A stretch of DNA of 64,000 bases, taken from contig NZ_LMQH01000012.1 in assembly GCF_001424105.1 (NCBI RefSeq), positions 277,835-341,834 of the forward strand, given 5' to 3'. The notes under the pieces were generated by a model. That model had not been told where the DNA came from, ran no database searches, and was given only the letters and a program-made list of their open reading frames with translations. This stretch comes from Chryseobacterium sp. Leaf394. Its GTDB lineage: Bacteria > Bacteroidota > Bacteroidia > Flavobacteriales > Weeksellaceae. The position numbers were made by a program, and so were the translations under genes. Positions within the stretch are counted from its first letter, which is position 1; every line of letters begins with the position of its first letter. This document shows positions 1 through 7,573 of the stretch, piece after piece.

Positions 1-1
1 A

Positions 2-55
2 GGCAAACCGGTTAGATATATTTTCTATATTCCCATTGGTTTGAGAAAATGGTAA
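2..55 (+). CDS. 3' end of a TonB C-terminal-domain protein (partial, cut by window edge)
   Basis: Only the last 17 codons and the TAA stop are inside the window. The translated tail ends GKPVRYIFYIPIGLRKW. It lines up with the ends of the three following genes (GETVRSRFRIPVMMALD, GNLVRSKMQIPVLMNFH, GEKIFCRFKIPLTVTF): a GxxV.. turn followed by the final beta strand with a conserved Ile-Pro. I infer a fourth member of the same tandem family. It is followed directly by a hairpin terminator, so it probably ends its own transcript. The assignment rests on a short tail. Confidence 0.55.
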   Translation, partial: GKPVRYIFYIPIGLRKW

Positions 56-78
56 GATACTTTCAAATTATAAATAAC

Positions 79-107
79 ACGACATCAATCTTCTGATGTC
101 GTTTTTG
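79..107 (+). terminator. Rho-independent terminator
   Basis: A perfect 9-bp stem, ACGACATCA (79-87) with TGATGTCGT (94-102), has a 6-nt loop and is followed by GTTTTTG. It lies between the partial gene at the left edge and the promoter of the next gene. Confidence 0.75.
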
Positions 108-119
108 TTTAAAATTTTT

Positions 120-127
120 TACTTTTG
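120..127 (+). promoter_or_regulatory. Bacteroidota -7 promoter element (TACTTTTG)
   Basis: TACTTTTG fits the TAnnTTTG consensus exactly. It lies 14 nt before the ATG of the first complete TonB-like gene and just after a terminator. I see no well-spaced -33 TTG. Confidence 0.5.
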
Positions 128-141
128 ACAAAATTCAGGTA

Positions 142-579
142 ATGAGAAACACAGTAACAATTTTCTTACTGGTTATCAGTCAGATTATTTTAGCCCAAAG
201 AACCTATTCTCCTGCGCCGCCGCCGGCAGTTGACCGTAATGCTGAGCTCCCTGTAAGTATCGTAAAAGTGTATGAAAATCCTACAGAAGTGGCAGAATTT
301 CCTAAAGGAATTAATATTTTCAGAGATAAATTTAATAAAGTAATGGTCACTTCTTCTTTTGAAAGTGCGACAGAGAAAAAATTTAAAACAATAGTCAGTT
401 TTGTAGTTGAGCGTAATGGTTCTATTAGTGATGTTCAGGCAAAAGGAATAAATGTTGATTTTGATGCTGAGGTGATAAAAGCAGTAAAAAGCATAAAAGA
501 CAAATGGAAACCCGCCAAATATAAAGGTGAAACCGTGAGAAGCAGATTCAGAATTCCTGTGATGATGGCGCTTGACTAG
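142..579 (+). CDS. Small secreted protein with TonB C-terminal domain (array member 1)
   Basis: 145 aa. An N-terminal signal peptide (about residues 1-18, ending near LAQ) is followed by a short proline-rich stretch (PAPPPA, about 24-29) and a C-terminal domain of about 85 residues. That domain has the TonB_C pattern: a beta strand IVSFVVERNGSISDV, a charged helix with DAEVIKAVKSIKDKWKPA, and a final strand RFRIPVMM. Unlike a true TonB it has no uncleaved membrane anchor and no long periplasmic spacer, so it is probably a free periplasmic or surface protein and not an energy transducer. It is 18 nt upstream of a paralogue and likely starts a three-gene operon. The real role is unknown. Confidence 0.8.
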   Translation: MRNTVTIFLLVISQIILAQRTYSPAPPPAVDRNAELPVSIVKVYENPTEVAEFPKGINIFRDKFNKVMVTSSFESATEKKFKTIVSFVVERNGSISDVQAKGINVDFDAEVIKAVKSIKDKWKPAKYKGETVRSRFRIPVMMALD

Positions 580-597
580 TTTTATTTTCAAATAATT

Positions 598-1038
598 ATG
601 AATAAACAAATTTCAATATTTCTGTTCTTACTTTGCTCCGCAATTTTCTTAGCGCAGGATGTACGGCCTGTCAGCTCACCTGTGAAAGAAGTTGATCTAA
701 AAGACATCGAAATAATAACAGTATGCCATGATTATCCTGATCATGATGCCTTGTTTTTAAATGACAAAGAAGATTTTGTTGAAAAATTAAAGAGCCAAAT
801 ATCTTCTGATGCTTTGATAATGGCGAAAGGTAAAGAAAGTTTCAAATCAATCCTCAATTTCGTTGTTGAAAGAGATGGAACAATCTCAGAAATTCAGGTA
901 AGTGGTACAAATCAAAAGTTTAATAATGCTGTTAAAGTTGCAGCAAAACGAATTAAAGGAAAATGGGTTCCTGAAAAGAAAAACGGCAACTTAGTAAGAA
1001 GTAAAATGCAGATTCCTGTTCTAATGAATTTCCACTAA
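598..1038 (+). CDS. Small secreted protein with TonB C-terminal domain (array member 2)
   Basis: 146 aa. The signal peptide spans about residues 1-19 (hydrophobic FLFLLCSAIFLA, cleavage near AQD). The C-terminal half repeats the layout of its neighbours: LNFVVERDGTISEIQVSG, then an alpha helix ending in KGKWVPEKKNG, then the last strand KMQIPVLMNF. The middle segment (about residues 28-75) is poorly conserved between the copies, which suggests divergence of the N-terminal part while the TonB_C core is kept. It lies between two paralogues with gaps of 18 and 14 nt, consistent with co-transcription. Function unknown. Confidence 0.8.
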   Translation: MNKQISIFLFLLCSAIFLAQDVRPVSSPVKEVDLKDIEIITVCHDYPDHDALFLNDKEDFVEKLKSQISSDALIMAKGKESFKSILNFVVERDGTISEIQVSGTNQKFNNAVKVAAKRIKGKWVPEKKNGNLVRSKMQIPVLMNFH

Positions 1039-1052
1039 AATTAACTGTTTCT

Positions 1053-1487
1053 ATGAAGAAAAAAATTACAATATTTCTGGTTTTGCTCATTAACTGCATT
1101 GCTTTCGGACAGGATATTATCAAAGATTACGGTCAACTCAATGAGCTGGCTTTGACTCACAGAGATGGAAAAATAAGAATGGAGGCTGAACAACCTGCAA
1201 CTTTTCCACTTGGTGCCGATGCTTTGAGAAATATGATTGCGAATAATTTCAGGATGAGGAAAATAGTAACCACTGCTGATCAGGAGTTCTGTACTCTGAT
1301 TTTTATTGTCGGCAAAGAAGGTACGATAGAACACGTAAAATCTGTTGGAAGCAACCTTACCTTTAATAAGGAAGCAGAAAGAGCACTTTTAAAAATAAAG
1401 CAAAAATGGACTCCCGGTATCATGAATGGCGAGAAGATATTTTGTAGATTCAAAATTCCATTAACAGTAACTTTCACTAAAAAATAA
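1053..1487 (+). CDS. Small secreted protein with TonB C-terminal domain (array member 3)
   Basis: 144 aa. The signal peptide covers about residues 1-19 (IFLVLLINCIAFGQ). The TonB_C-like core shows LIFIVGKEGTIEHVKSVG, then KEAERALLKIKQKWTPGIMNG, then a closing strand with FKIPLTV. It is the last gene of the array and converges with mutS; only 10 nt separate the two stop codons and no strong terminator hairpin is visible between them. The copies differ at most positions outside the core, so the duplication looks old. Confidence 0.8.
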   Translation: MKKKITIFLVLLINCIAFGQDIIKDYGQLNELALTHRDGKIRMEAEQPATFPLGADALRNMIANNFRMRKIVTTADQEFCTLIFIVGKEGTIEHVKSVGSNLTFNKEAERALLKIKQKWTPGIMNGEKIFCRFKIPLTVTFTKK

Positions 1488-1497
1488 AATCACAGGA

Positions 1498-4086
1498 CTA
1501 CTTCCCAATCATCTTTTTAATCGAATTCAGCTTCATCAAAGCTTCAATCGGTGTCAAAGTATTAATATCAATTTTCGTGAGTTCTTCCCTGATGTTTTCC
1601 AGAACAGGATCATCCAACTGGAAAAAAGAAAGCTGCATATTTTCTTCGGTAACCCTTTTTACACCTTCAGAAGAGCCTCCCTGCGAACGGCTGGCTTCCA
1701 GAGTTTTCAGAATTTCATTTGCCCGGTTGACAACTTTTGAAGGCATTCCCGCCAGTTTTGCCACATGAATACCGAAACTGTGCTCGCTTCCACCTGAAAT
1801 AAGTTTTCTCAAAAAGATAATATTTCCTTTATTCTCCTGAATGGAAACGTGAAAGTTTTTCACACGCTCAAAATTCACGGTCATTTCATTCAACTCGTGA
1901 TAATGCGTTGCAAATAAAGTTTTTGCCTGCGAAGGATGCTGATGCAGATATTCTGCGATCGCCCAGGCAATGGAAACCCCATCATAAGTGGAAGTTCCAC
2001 GACCAATCTCGTCCAGTAAAATCAAACTTCGGTCTGAAATATTATTTAAAATATACGCCGCCTCATTCATTTCCACCATGAATGTTGATTCGCCGGCAGA
2101 GATATTGTCACTCGCGCCAACTCTTGTAAAAATCTTATCTAAAACTCCAATTTCAGCGTGTTTTGCAGGAACAAAACTTCCGATTTGTGCCATCAGACAA
2201 ACAATAGCCGTCTGACGCAGAATCGCCGATTTACCCGCCATGTTGGGGCCGGTTACCATAATGATCTGCTGCGAATCTTTATCTAAAAAGATATCATTCG
2301 GAATGTATTTTTCGCCTAAAGGAAGTGCATTTTCAATGATTGGATGTCTGGCTTCCTTTAAGTCAATTTTAAAACCGTCATTCAGAACAGGTTTGGTATA
2401 GCTTTCAGAAACCGCCAGTTCAGACAGACCAACTGCAACATCAAGCTGTGCAATAATATTCGAATTTTCCTGAATTCTGTCCATGTAAATCATCGTATCC
2501 GAACATACTTTTCGGTACAGTTGGTTTTCCAGAACGCTAATCTTTTCTTCAGCACCCAGAATCTGACTTTCGTATTCTTTCAGTTCTTCTGTGATGTATC
2601 TTTCTGCATTCACCAACGTCTGCTTTCTGATCCAATCGCTTGGAACTTTATCTTTGTGGGTATTTCTTACTTCAATAAAATATCCGAAAACATTATTAAA
2701 ATCAATTTTCAGACTTGTAATTCCTGTACGATCCACTTCCCGCTGACACATTTCGTCGAGAAAACCACGTCCTTTATTTTGCAGACCTCTCAGATGATCA
2801 AGTTCTTCGGAAATATTCTGTTTGATCACATTTCCTTTCGCTAAATTGACAGGAAGCTCTTCATTCAAATGATTTTCCAGCAACTGAATCAGGTCATCTA
2901 AAGAATTCAATGGCTCCAACCAGGCTAAGACATCTGCGTGAGGGTGAAGCAAGCCTTTAATTTTCTGAATATTGATCAGACTCTGACGCAGATAACCTAA
3001 TTCTTTAGGTGAAATTTTTTCCGCCGCAAGTTTTCCCATCAATCGGTCTAAATCTGAGATCGCCCTCAGTAATTGGGAAATTTCATATTTTAAATGATCA
3101 TTTTCATTTAAAAAGTCAATTAACGAAAGCCGTCTGCCAATTTCTTCAACAGATTTTAAAGGCAGAATAATTCGTCTTCTCAACAATCTTCCACCCATCG
3201 GCGTAGAAGTTTTATCGATAATATCCAACAAAGATTTTCCTTTCGGATGGCTTGGATAAACGATTTCGAGATTTCTCAGCGTAAAATGATCCATCATCAG
3301 ATAATCTTCCTGCGGAATAATCTGAATTTTGGTAATGTGCGCCAGTAATTTGTGATGCGTATCTTCAACCAGATAAGCGAAAATTGCTCCTGCCGCGGTA
3401 ATTGCCAAAGGTAAACCTTCAACACCAAAACCTTTTAATGAATTGGTTTTAAACTGATTCGTTAGTTTTTCATAAGCGAAATTATATTGATAAGCCCAGT
3501 CTTCCAGTTTGAAAACGTTTCTGTTTTTCAGCTGATCGGGAATCTGTACGCTTCGTTGGTAAATAATTTCACTCGGATCAAACGTGTTAATGATGTGTAA
3601 AATTTTATCCAAATTTCCTTCGCTCACCAAAAATTCTCCGGTAGAAACATCGACCAAAGCGATTCCGTATTTTTCTTTTTCTTTATGAAGTGAAAGCAGG
3701 AAATTATTCTTTTTTGAAGTCAGAACCTGATCGTTGAATGTCACTCCTGGCGTCACCAATTCTGTTACGCCACGTTTTACAATTCCTTTGACGGTTTTTG
3801 GATCTTCCAGTTGGTCACAAATCGCCACACGAATTCCGGCTCTCACCAGTTTAGGCAAATATGAATCCACCGAATGATGCGGAAATCCCGCCAGTTCGAT
3901 ATGACCTTCGCCATTGGCTCTTTTCGTCAGAACAATCCCCAAAATCTGAGAAGTTCTCACGGCATCCTGACCGAAGGTTTCGTAGAAATCGCCCACTCTG
4001 AAAAGCAAAAGCGCATCAGGATATTTCGCCTTGATGGTGTTGTACTGCGTCATTAACGGGGTTTCTTTCTTCGTCGCCTTTGCCAT
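1498..4086 (-). CDS. mutS: DNA mismatch repair protein MutS
   Basis: 862 aa from the ATG at 4086, close to the usual MutS length. It recognises base-base mismatches and small loops and, with MutL, starts repair. Domain I has the mismatch-probing Phe in FYETFGQDA near residue 36. Connector, lever and clamp domains follow. The C-terminal ATPase has Walker A GPNMAGKS (about residues 611-618), Walker B LILLDEIGRGTS (about 686-697) and the ATHYHEL motif. I chose this start because the frame reads on 32 codons upstream into a Phe/Tyr-rich stretch with no resemblance to the family, while MAKATKKETPLMTQY matches normal MutS N-termini. It is transcribed alone, tail to tail with the TonB-like array. 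Confidence 0.97.
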   Translation of the reverse strand: MAKATKKETPLMTQYNTIKAKYPDALLLFRVGDFYETFGQDAVRTSQILGIVLTKRANGEGHIELAGFPHHSVDSYLPKLVRAGIRVAICDQLEDPKTVKGIVKRGVTELVTPGVTFNDQVLTSKKNNFLLSLHKEKEKYGIALVDVSTGEFLVSEGNLDKILHIINTFDPSEIIYQRSVQIPDQLKNRNVFKLEDWAYQYNFAYEKLTNQFKTNSLKGFGVEGLPLAITAAGAIFAYLVEDTHHKLLAHITKIQIIPQEDYLMMDHFTLRNLEIVYPSHPKGKSLLDIIDKTSTPMGGRLLRRRIILPLKSVEEIGRRLSLIDFLNENDHLKYEISQLLRAISDLDRLMGKLAAEKISPKELGYLRQSLINIQKIKGLLHPHADVLAWLEPLNSLDDLIQLLENHLNEELPVNLAKGNVIKQNISEELDHLRGLQNKGRGFLDEMCQREVDRTGITSLKIDFNNVFGYFIEVRNTHKDKVPSDWIRKQTLVNAERYITEELKEYESQILGAEEKISVLENQLYRKVCSDTMIYMDRIQENSNIIAQLDVAVGLSELAVSESYTKPVLNDGFKIDLKEARHPIIENALPLGEKYIPNDIFLDKDSQQIIMVTGPNMAGKSAILRQTAIVCLMAQIGSFVPAKHAEIGVLDKIFTRVGASDNISAGESTFMVEMNEAAYILNNISDRSLILLDEIGRGTSTYDGVSIAWAIAEYLHQHPSQAKTLFATHYHELNEMTVNFERVKNFHVSIQENKGNIIFLRKLISGGSEHSFGIHVAKLAGMPSKVVNRANEILKTLEASRSQGGSSEGVKRVTEENMQLSFFQLDDPVLENIREELTKIDINTLTPIEALMKLNSIKKMIGK

Positions 4087-4214
4087 TGAGATATACTTAA
4101 ATTTGGGTTGGTAAAAATAGGAATAAAAAAAGAAGGAGGGAAATGGTGATTTTGGTTTCCCACGGATTGCACAGATTTTCAAGGATGATTAAAAATAAAT
4201 TGTACTGCTGGAAT

Positions 4215-4296
4215 TGCCACGAATTAACGAATGAGATTTCTGTTTGCAATAAAAATCATCTTTATCTTTTTATAAAAATTCGTGCATTCGCGGCAT
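4215..4296. repeat. Imperfect inverted pair of the ACGAAT-type intergenic repeat
   Basis: TGCCACGAATTAACGAAT (from 4215) and, 60 bp on, the inverted form ATTCGTGCATTCGCGGCA (ending 4296) share the frame TGCC(A/G)CGAAT..ACGAAT. The same words recur at 5320-5340 and 5543-5564. A CACGGATTGCACAGAT word lies just before it (about 4160-4175). This looks like a dispersed non-coding repeat family; no ORF is associated with it. Confidence 0.6.
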
Positions 4297-4311
4297 AAAA
4301 ATATTGGAGGA

Positions 4312-5193
4312 TTAACTTTTATTTTTACTTAAGTGCTTTTCCAAAGCCTCCGTTGCCTTTTCATACGCCCATTTTTGCTTATAATCTACCCATTCCGATT
4401 TAAATAATTTCCGTAAAATTTTGTCGGTGTAGCGCATAATAAAAACATGATACAGCATATTCGCGAAAACTTTAGGTTTATTTGGTAAAGCTCTGAGCGA
4501 CATTGAAAAACCAGGTTCTAAGTATCTGTTGAAATGCCAGAATGCTCCGGGAATAAAAAGCGCATCACCGTGTTCCATAAAGATTTCAATGCCTTTGGCG
4601 TATTTCAAAGCCGGAAATTTCTCGTAATCAGGATTTTCATAATCGATGTCGTAAACCGTGTGCACCGAAAGCGGAACTTTATATAAAAACTTCGACTGTT
4701 TCTGGTCAAAGAGCAAAATTCTTTTTTTTCCTTCAAAATGAAAATGCATAAAATCTCCCAGATCAACATCGTAATGCATCAGAACATGCGCATCACTTCC
4801 ACCAAAAAATAAAGTCGGAAGCCGCTTGAAAAACCTAATTCCCAAATCAGGATATGTGAAGTTTTTCAGCAATTCTGGAAGTCGGTCGGTGATGATGTAA
4901 AAGAAAATACGCAGATCAGAAGGTTTGGATTTTATCGTGTCGATATAATCCTTCATTTTCATCTTTGTTACGGGAGCATCTGAACTTTTCTTTGCATCCG
5001 CAGGTTTATTGTCGTAGAGTGGAACTTCCTGTTCGCCCGCTTTTTCTTTAATAAAATCAAAATTCCATTTGTCGAAAGCTTCCCAGCGACTCGCGTAGTT
5101 TTTGATCAGAAGCGGCTTCTGTTTTTTGAAATAATTTTCCTGAAAATCTTCTTTACTGATGTCGCTGACTACATCTACGTTTTCGAGAATCAT
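4312..5193 (-). CDS. Cupin-like / JmjC-type Fe(II) 2-oxoglutarate-dependent oxygenase
   Basis: 293 aa. The sequence has the cupin_8/JmjC layout: an N-terminal helix segment (KPLLIKNYASRWEAFDKW, about 26-43), then the double-stranded beta helix with an HxD iron-binding pair (MHYDVD, His140 and Asp142) and the distal His in FIPGAFWHFNR (His220). Together they would form the 2-His-1-carboxylate triad. GDALFIPGAFWH is the typical strand of this family. Members hydroxylate protein or small-molecule substrates; the substrate cannot be read from the sequence. It is monocistronic, with repeat-rich gaps on both sides. Confidence 0.8.
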   Translation of the reverse strand: MILENVDVVSDISKEDFQENYFKKQKPLLIKNYASRWEAFDKWNFDFIKEKAGEQEVPLYDNKPADAKKSSDAPVTKMKMKDYIDTIKSKPSDLRIFFYIITDRLPELLKNFTYPDLGIRFFKRLPTLFFGGSDAHVLMHYDVDLGDFMHFHFEGKKRILLFDQKQSKFLYKVPLSVHTVYDIDYENPDYEKFPALKYAKGIEIFMEHGDALFIPGAFWHFNRYLEPGFSMSLRALPNKPKVFANMLYHVFIMRYTDKILRKLFKSEWVDYKQKWAYEKATEALEKHLSKNKS

Positions 5194-5694
5194 CTGTTTT
5201 GTTTTTTAATGCGAAATAAAAATAGTGTTTTTTTGAAATTTGAAAAAATTTTGATGGAATTAGTTACCACAGATTACACAGATCTGTGTGGATGATTGTG
5301 AATAATTATGGTGAGAAAATGCCACGGATGCACGAATAAATCTTTATTATTTGAACAACCGAATTTTGCCCGACTTTTTAATTAAACGCAAAGCCAAACA
5401 AAGAATTTAAATTTCATCCGTCTTTTTCAAGTTATATAAAGGTGTAAACTTAGCAAGGAAATACAAGTTATTCTTGATAGGACAAATTGCGACAATCGTA
5501 ATTTTTATTCACTTAAAATTCAGAATTCAGCCATCAATTCATAAAAATTCGTGCATTCGTGGCATCTTAAAACTATTATTTAATTTAAATCTGCGACATC
5601 AGCTTAATCTGCGAGAGCTATTTAGTCCCAAAATAAAAATTTCCACGAAAAACAATAATCCGAATATTTTATCTTTGCAAAAAGCACATCAGCC
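5194..5694. other. 500-bp intergenic region made of dispersed repeat words
   Basis: No convincing gene. It holds a CACAGATTACACAGAT-like direct repeat with a GATCTGTGTGGATGATT flank (about 5268-5296), an inverted ACGAAT-type pair (TGCCACGGATGCACGAAT at 5320 and ATTCGTGCATTCGTGGCA ending 5564), and an AAACGCAAAG word (about 5384) of the type seen again near 7326-7339. A 74-codon reading frame (5474-5698) crosses the repeat and overlaps the next start; I do not believe it is a gene. Confidence 0.6.
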
Positions 5695-6576
5695 ATGAGA
5701 GTCTACAACACCAAAAATTTCCTGAAGATCCTGATCAGCTTACACAAAAGTGATACGCTGAAAATTCTGTTTCCAACGATGGTTTTGATGGCGCTGTACT
5801 CCTATGGAATCCAATATCTTGAGATTGAATATTTACATTTAACCTCAAAATCGAAGGTCAGCAATGTGGGGATGATTCATTCTTTATTGGGATTTGTGCT
5901 GTCTCTGCTTTTGGTTTTCAGGACAAACACGGCTTACGACCGGTGGTGGGAAGGCCGAAAACTTTGGGGAAAACTTGTAAATGACACTAGAAATTTCGCC
6001 ATCAAAATCAATATTATTCTTACGGACGACAAAGAATCTGCTGAGCAGATTTCAAAATATCTGAAGTTTTTTCCACATCTCTTAGCCAAACATCTTTCTC
6101 AGGAATCGACAAGGCTGGCTTTGGATGAGGATTATTCAGAAATTAAAAATTCTTTGAAAAATCATGGACCCAATGATCTGATCATCCAGATAACTGAAAA
6201 ATTATATCAGCTAAAAAAACAAGGGAAAATTTCTGATGTTGAAATGCTGTATTTAGACACTCAGATTTCCGGTTTTCTGGATGTTTGTGGCGGTTGCGAA
6301 AGAATAAAAAACACACCGATTCCGTATTCTTACTCATCTTTCATTAAAAAATTCATTATTTTATATGTATTGGCCTTGCCGGTTGCTTACGTCATCAATC
6401 TTGGATTATTTATGATCCCGCTGACGGTTTTCGTATATTACGTACTGATGAGTCTGGAACTGATTGCTGAGGAAATCGAAGATCCTTTTAATAATGATGA
6501 AAATGATATTCCGATGGAGACGATTGCTCAGAATATTGAAAGAAATGTACATCAGATAATGGGCGGGAAATATTAA
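5695..6576 (+). CDS. Bestrophin-like anion channel family membrane protein
   Basis: 293 aa, normal length for the bacterial bestrophin/UPF0187 family. The family signature is visible at about residues 76-92: RTNTAYDRWWEGRKLWG follows a hydrophobic segment (LLGFVLSLLLVF, about 64-75). A first membrane segment lies at about 24-43 and two more near the C-terminus (about residues 220-260, IILYVLALPVAYVINLGLF onward). The tail has ELIAEEIEDPFNNDENDIP, matching the conserved EDPFG-like region that binds a cation in bestrophins. Family members form pentameric anion or cation channels in the inner membrane. It starts just after a repeat-rich gap and is followed by another gene in the same direction. 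Confidence 0.85.
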   Translation: MRVYNTKNFLKILISLHKSDTLKILFPTMVLMALYSYGIQYLEIEYLHLTSKSKVSNVGMIHSLLGFVLSLLLVFRTNTAYDRWWEGRKLWGKLVNDTRNFAIKINIILTDDKESAEQISKYLKFFPHLLAKHLSQESTRLALDEDYSEIKNSLKNHGPNDLIIQITEKLYQLKKQGKISDVEMLYLDTQISGFLDVCGGCERIKNTPIPYSYSSFIKKFIILYVLALPVAYVINLGLFMIPLTVFVYYVLMSLELIAEEIEDPFNNDENDIPMETIAQNIERNVHQIMGGKY

Positions 6577-6704
6577 GTAAATCTGTAAGCAAAAAAAATC
6601 TCTCACAGAAGATCCCACAGATTCTCACAGATGAATTTGAAATAAAATTTTAAAATCCATTCAATCGGAAGAATTCGTAAATTGTAATAAGAAATAAATA
6701 TATT

Positions 6705-7241
6705 TTGGTAAATAAATTAAAACTGGAAGAACTCAACAGAATTGATGTAGAAACGTTTAAAAAAGTTGAGAAAATTCCGTTGGTGGTTGTTTTGGATAAC
6801 ATCAGAAGCATGCACAATGTAGGGGCGACTTTCAGAACGGCAGATGCGTTTTTGGTCGAGAAAATTATTTTATGTGGAATTACGCCGCAACCGCCACACC
6901 GTGAAATTCACAAAGCTGCTTTGGGCGCGACAGAAAGTGTGGATTGGTCGCATGAAGCGGATATTAATGTCACAATCAATGATTTAAAAAGTCAGGGATT
7001 TGAAGTGGTGGGAATCGAGCAGACGACTAACAGCACGATGATTACTGATTTTAAAATTGACAGTTCAAAAAAATACGCGGTCATTTTAGGAAATGAAGTG
7101 GAAGGAATCAGTGATGAAGTGCTTCAGAATATCGATTCTTTTATTGAAATTCCGCAACTGGGAACTAAGCATTCTTTAAATGTAAGCGTATGCGGAGGAA
7201 TCGTGATGTGGGAATTTGCGAAAGCTTTAGGAATTAAATAA
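6705..7241 (+). CDS. TrmH/SpoU-family RNA 2'-O-methyltransferase
   Basis: 178 aa. It shows the three SPOUT motifs: NVGATFRTADAF (motif 1), ILGNEVEGISDEV (motif 2), and IPQLGTKHSLNVSVCGGI (motif 3, the knotted SAM pocket). It lacks the N-terminal RNA-binding domain of RlmB, so it is the short single-domain type that methylates a ribose in tRNA or rRNA; the target base is not readable. The start is TTG at 6705 (VNKLKLEEL follows). The first in-frame ATG lies inside motif 1, so it would remove essential sequence, and no upstream ATG exists in frame. Confidence 0.88.
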   Translation: MVNKLKLEELNRIDVETFKKVEKIPLVVVLDNIRSMHNVGATFRTADAFLVEKIILCGITPQPPHREIHKAALGATESVDWSHEADINVTINDLKSQGFEVVGIEQTTNSTMITDFKIDSSKKYAVILGNEVEGISDEVLQNIDSFIEIPQLGTKHSLNVSVCGGIVMWEFAKALGIK

Positions 7242-7387
7242 TAATTGTTTTAAATTAATTCTTCGCTAAGTAGAACGCCTTTGTATAAACTTATAAGCGT
7301 GTAGAAGTTCAAAAAAATCTTAGCGGACTTTGCGTTTAAAAAAAACAGCAAAATTCAGTTTTCGAAAATCAGAATATGCCCTAAAAT

Positions 7388-7422
7388 AAAAAAACTGCGT
7401 CTGTCAAAAGACAGTGCAGTTT
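7388..7422 (-). terminator. Rho-independent terminator on the minus strand, orphan
   Basis: Read on the minus strand: AAACTGC-A-CTGTC (7422-7410), TTTT loop, GACAG-AC-GCAGTTT (7405-7392), then a run of T continuing to 7388 and beyond. The stem is 12 bp with one small bulge. The T tract follows only in the minus orientation, yet no minus-strand gene ends here. Confidence 0.7.
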
Positions 7423-7454
7423 GAAATAAATCTAATAAAAAGTAAAAATGAAAG
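7388..7454 (-). ncRNA. Candidate ~67-nt small RNA (predicted)
   Basis: The element is bounded by a full minus-strand promoter (7459-7488) and a strong minus-strand terminator (7388-7422). The predicted start is near 7453-7455. The RNA would begin with an unstructured U-rich leader of about 30 nt and end in the terminator hairpin. It contains no ATG-initiated reading frame. I do not recognise it as a known RNA family. Transcription is inferred, not shown. Confidence 0.4.
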
Positions 7455-7458
7455 GCGA

Positions 7459-7488
7459 CAAAGATACTTCAAATTTCTTTACGGGCAA
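7459..7488 (-). promoter_or_regulatory. Complete Bacteroidota promoter (TTG-N19-TATCTTTG), minus strand
   Basis: On the minus strand TTG (7488-7486), a 19-nt spacer and TATCTTTG (7466-7459) match the -33/-7 consensus of the Bacteroidota primary sigma factor exactly. It points away from the CBS-domain gene and towards the orphan terminator. Confidence 0.55.
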
Positions 7489-7573
7489 ATTTTTATTTCA
7501 CTTTTTTTATTTTTATGAAAAAAAACTGCAATAAAGCAGGAAGGTTTCGTTTTTAATTTTATAAATTAGCACA

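Larger units (their letters stand above)
7242..7573. other. Intergenic region with inverted repeat and candidate small RNA
   Basis: 332 bp without a protein gene. The left part (about 7259-7340) has an inverted TTCGCTAAG...CTTAGCG pair followed by CTTTGCGTTTAAA, words related to the AAACGCAAAG element near 5384. The right part holds a minus-strand promoter and terminator described separately. A 28-codon plus-strand frame beginning at 7448 lies across that promoter and looks fortuitous. Confidence 0.55.

Noticed and set aside
4087..4182. N-terminal extension of MutS
   Set aside because: The 32 extra codons form a Phe/Tyr-rich stretch with no match to MutS; the ATG at 4086 gives a normal N-terminus.
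5474..5698. 74-codon plus-strand reading frame before the bestrophin-like gene
   Set aside because: It crosses the ACGAAT-type repeat, lacks any family resemblance and overlaps the start of the real gene by 4 nt.
7448..7534. 28-codon plus-strand frame MKGDKDTSNFF...
   Set aside because: It lies across the minus-strand promoter of the candidate RNA, has no plus-strand promoter and a Phe-rich tail that follows the AT-rich DNA.
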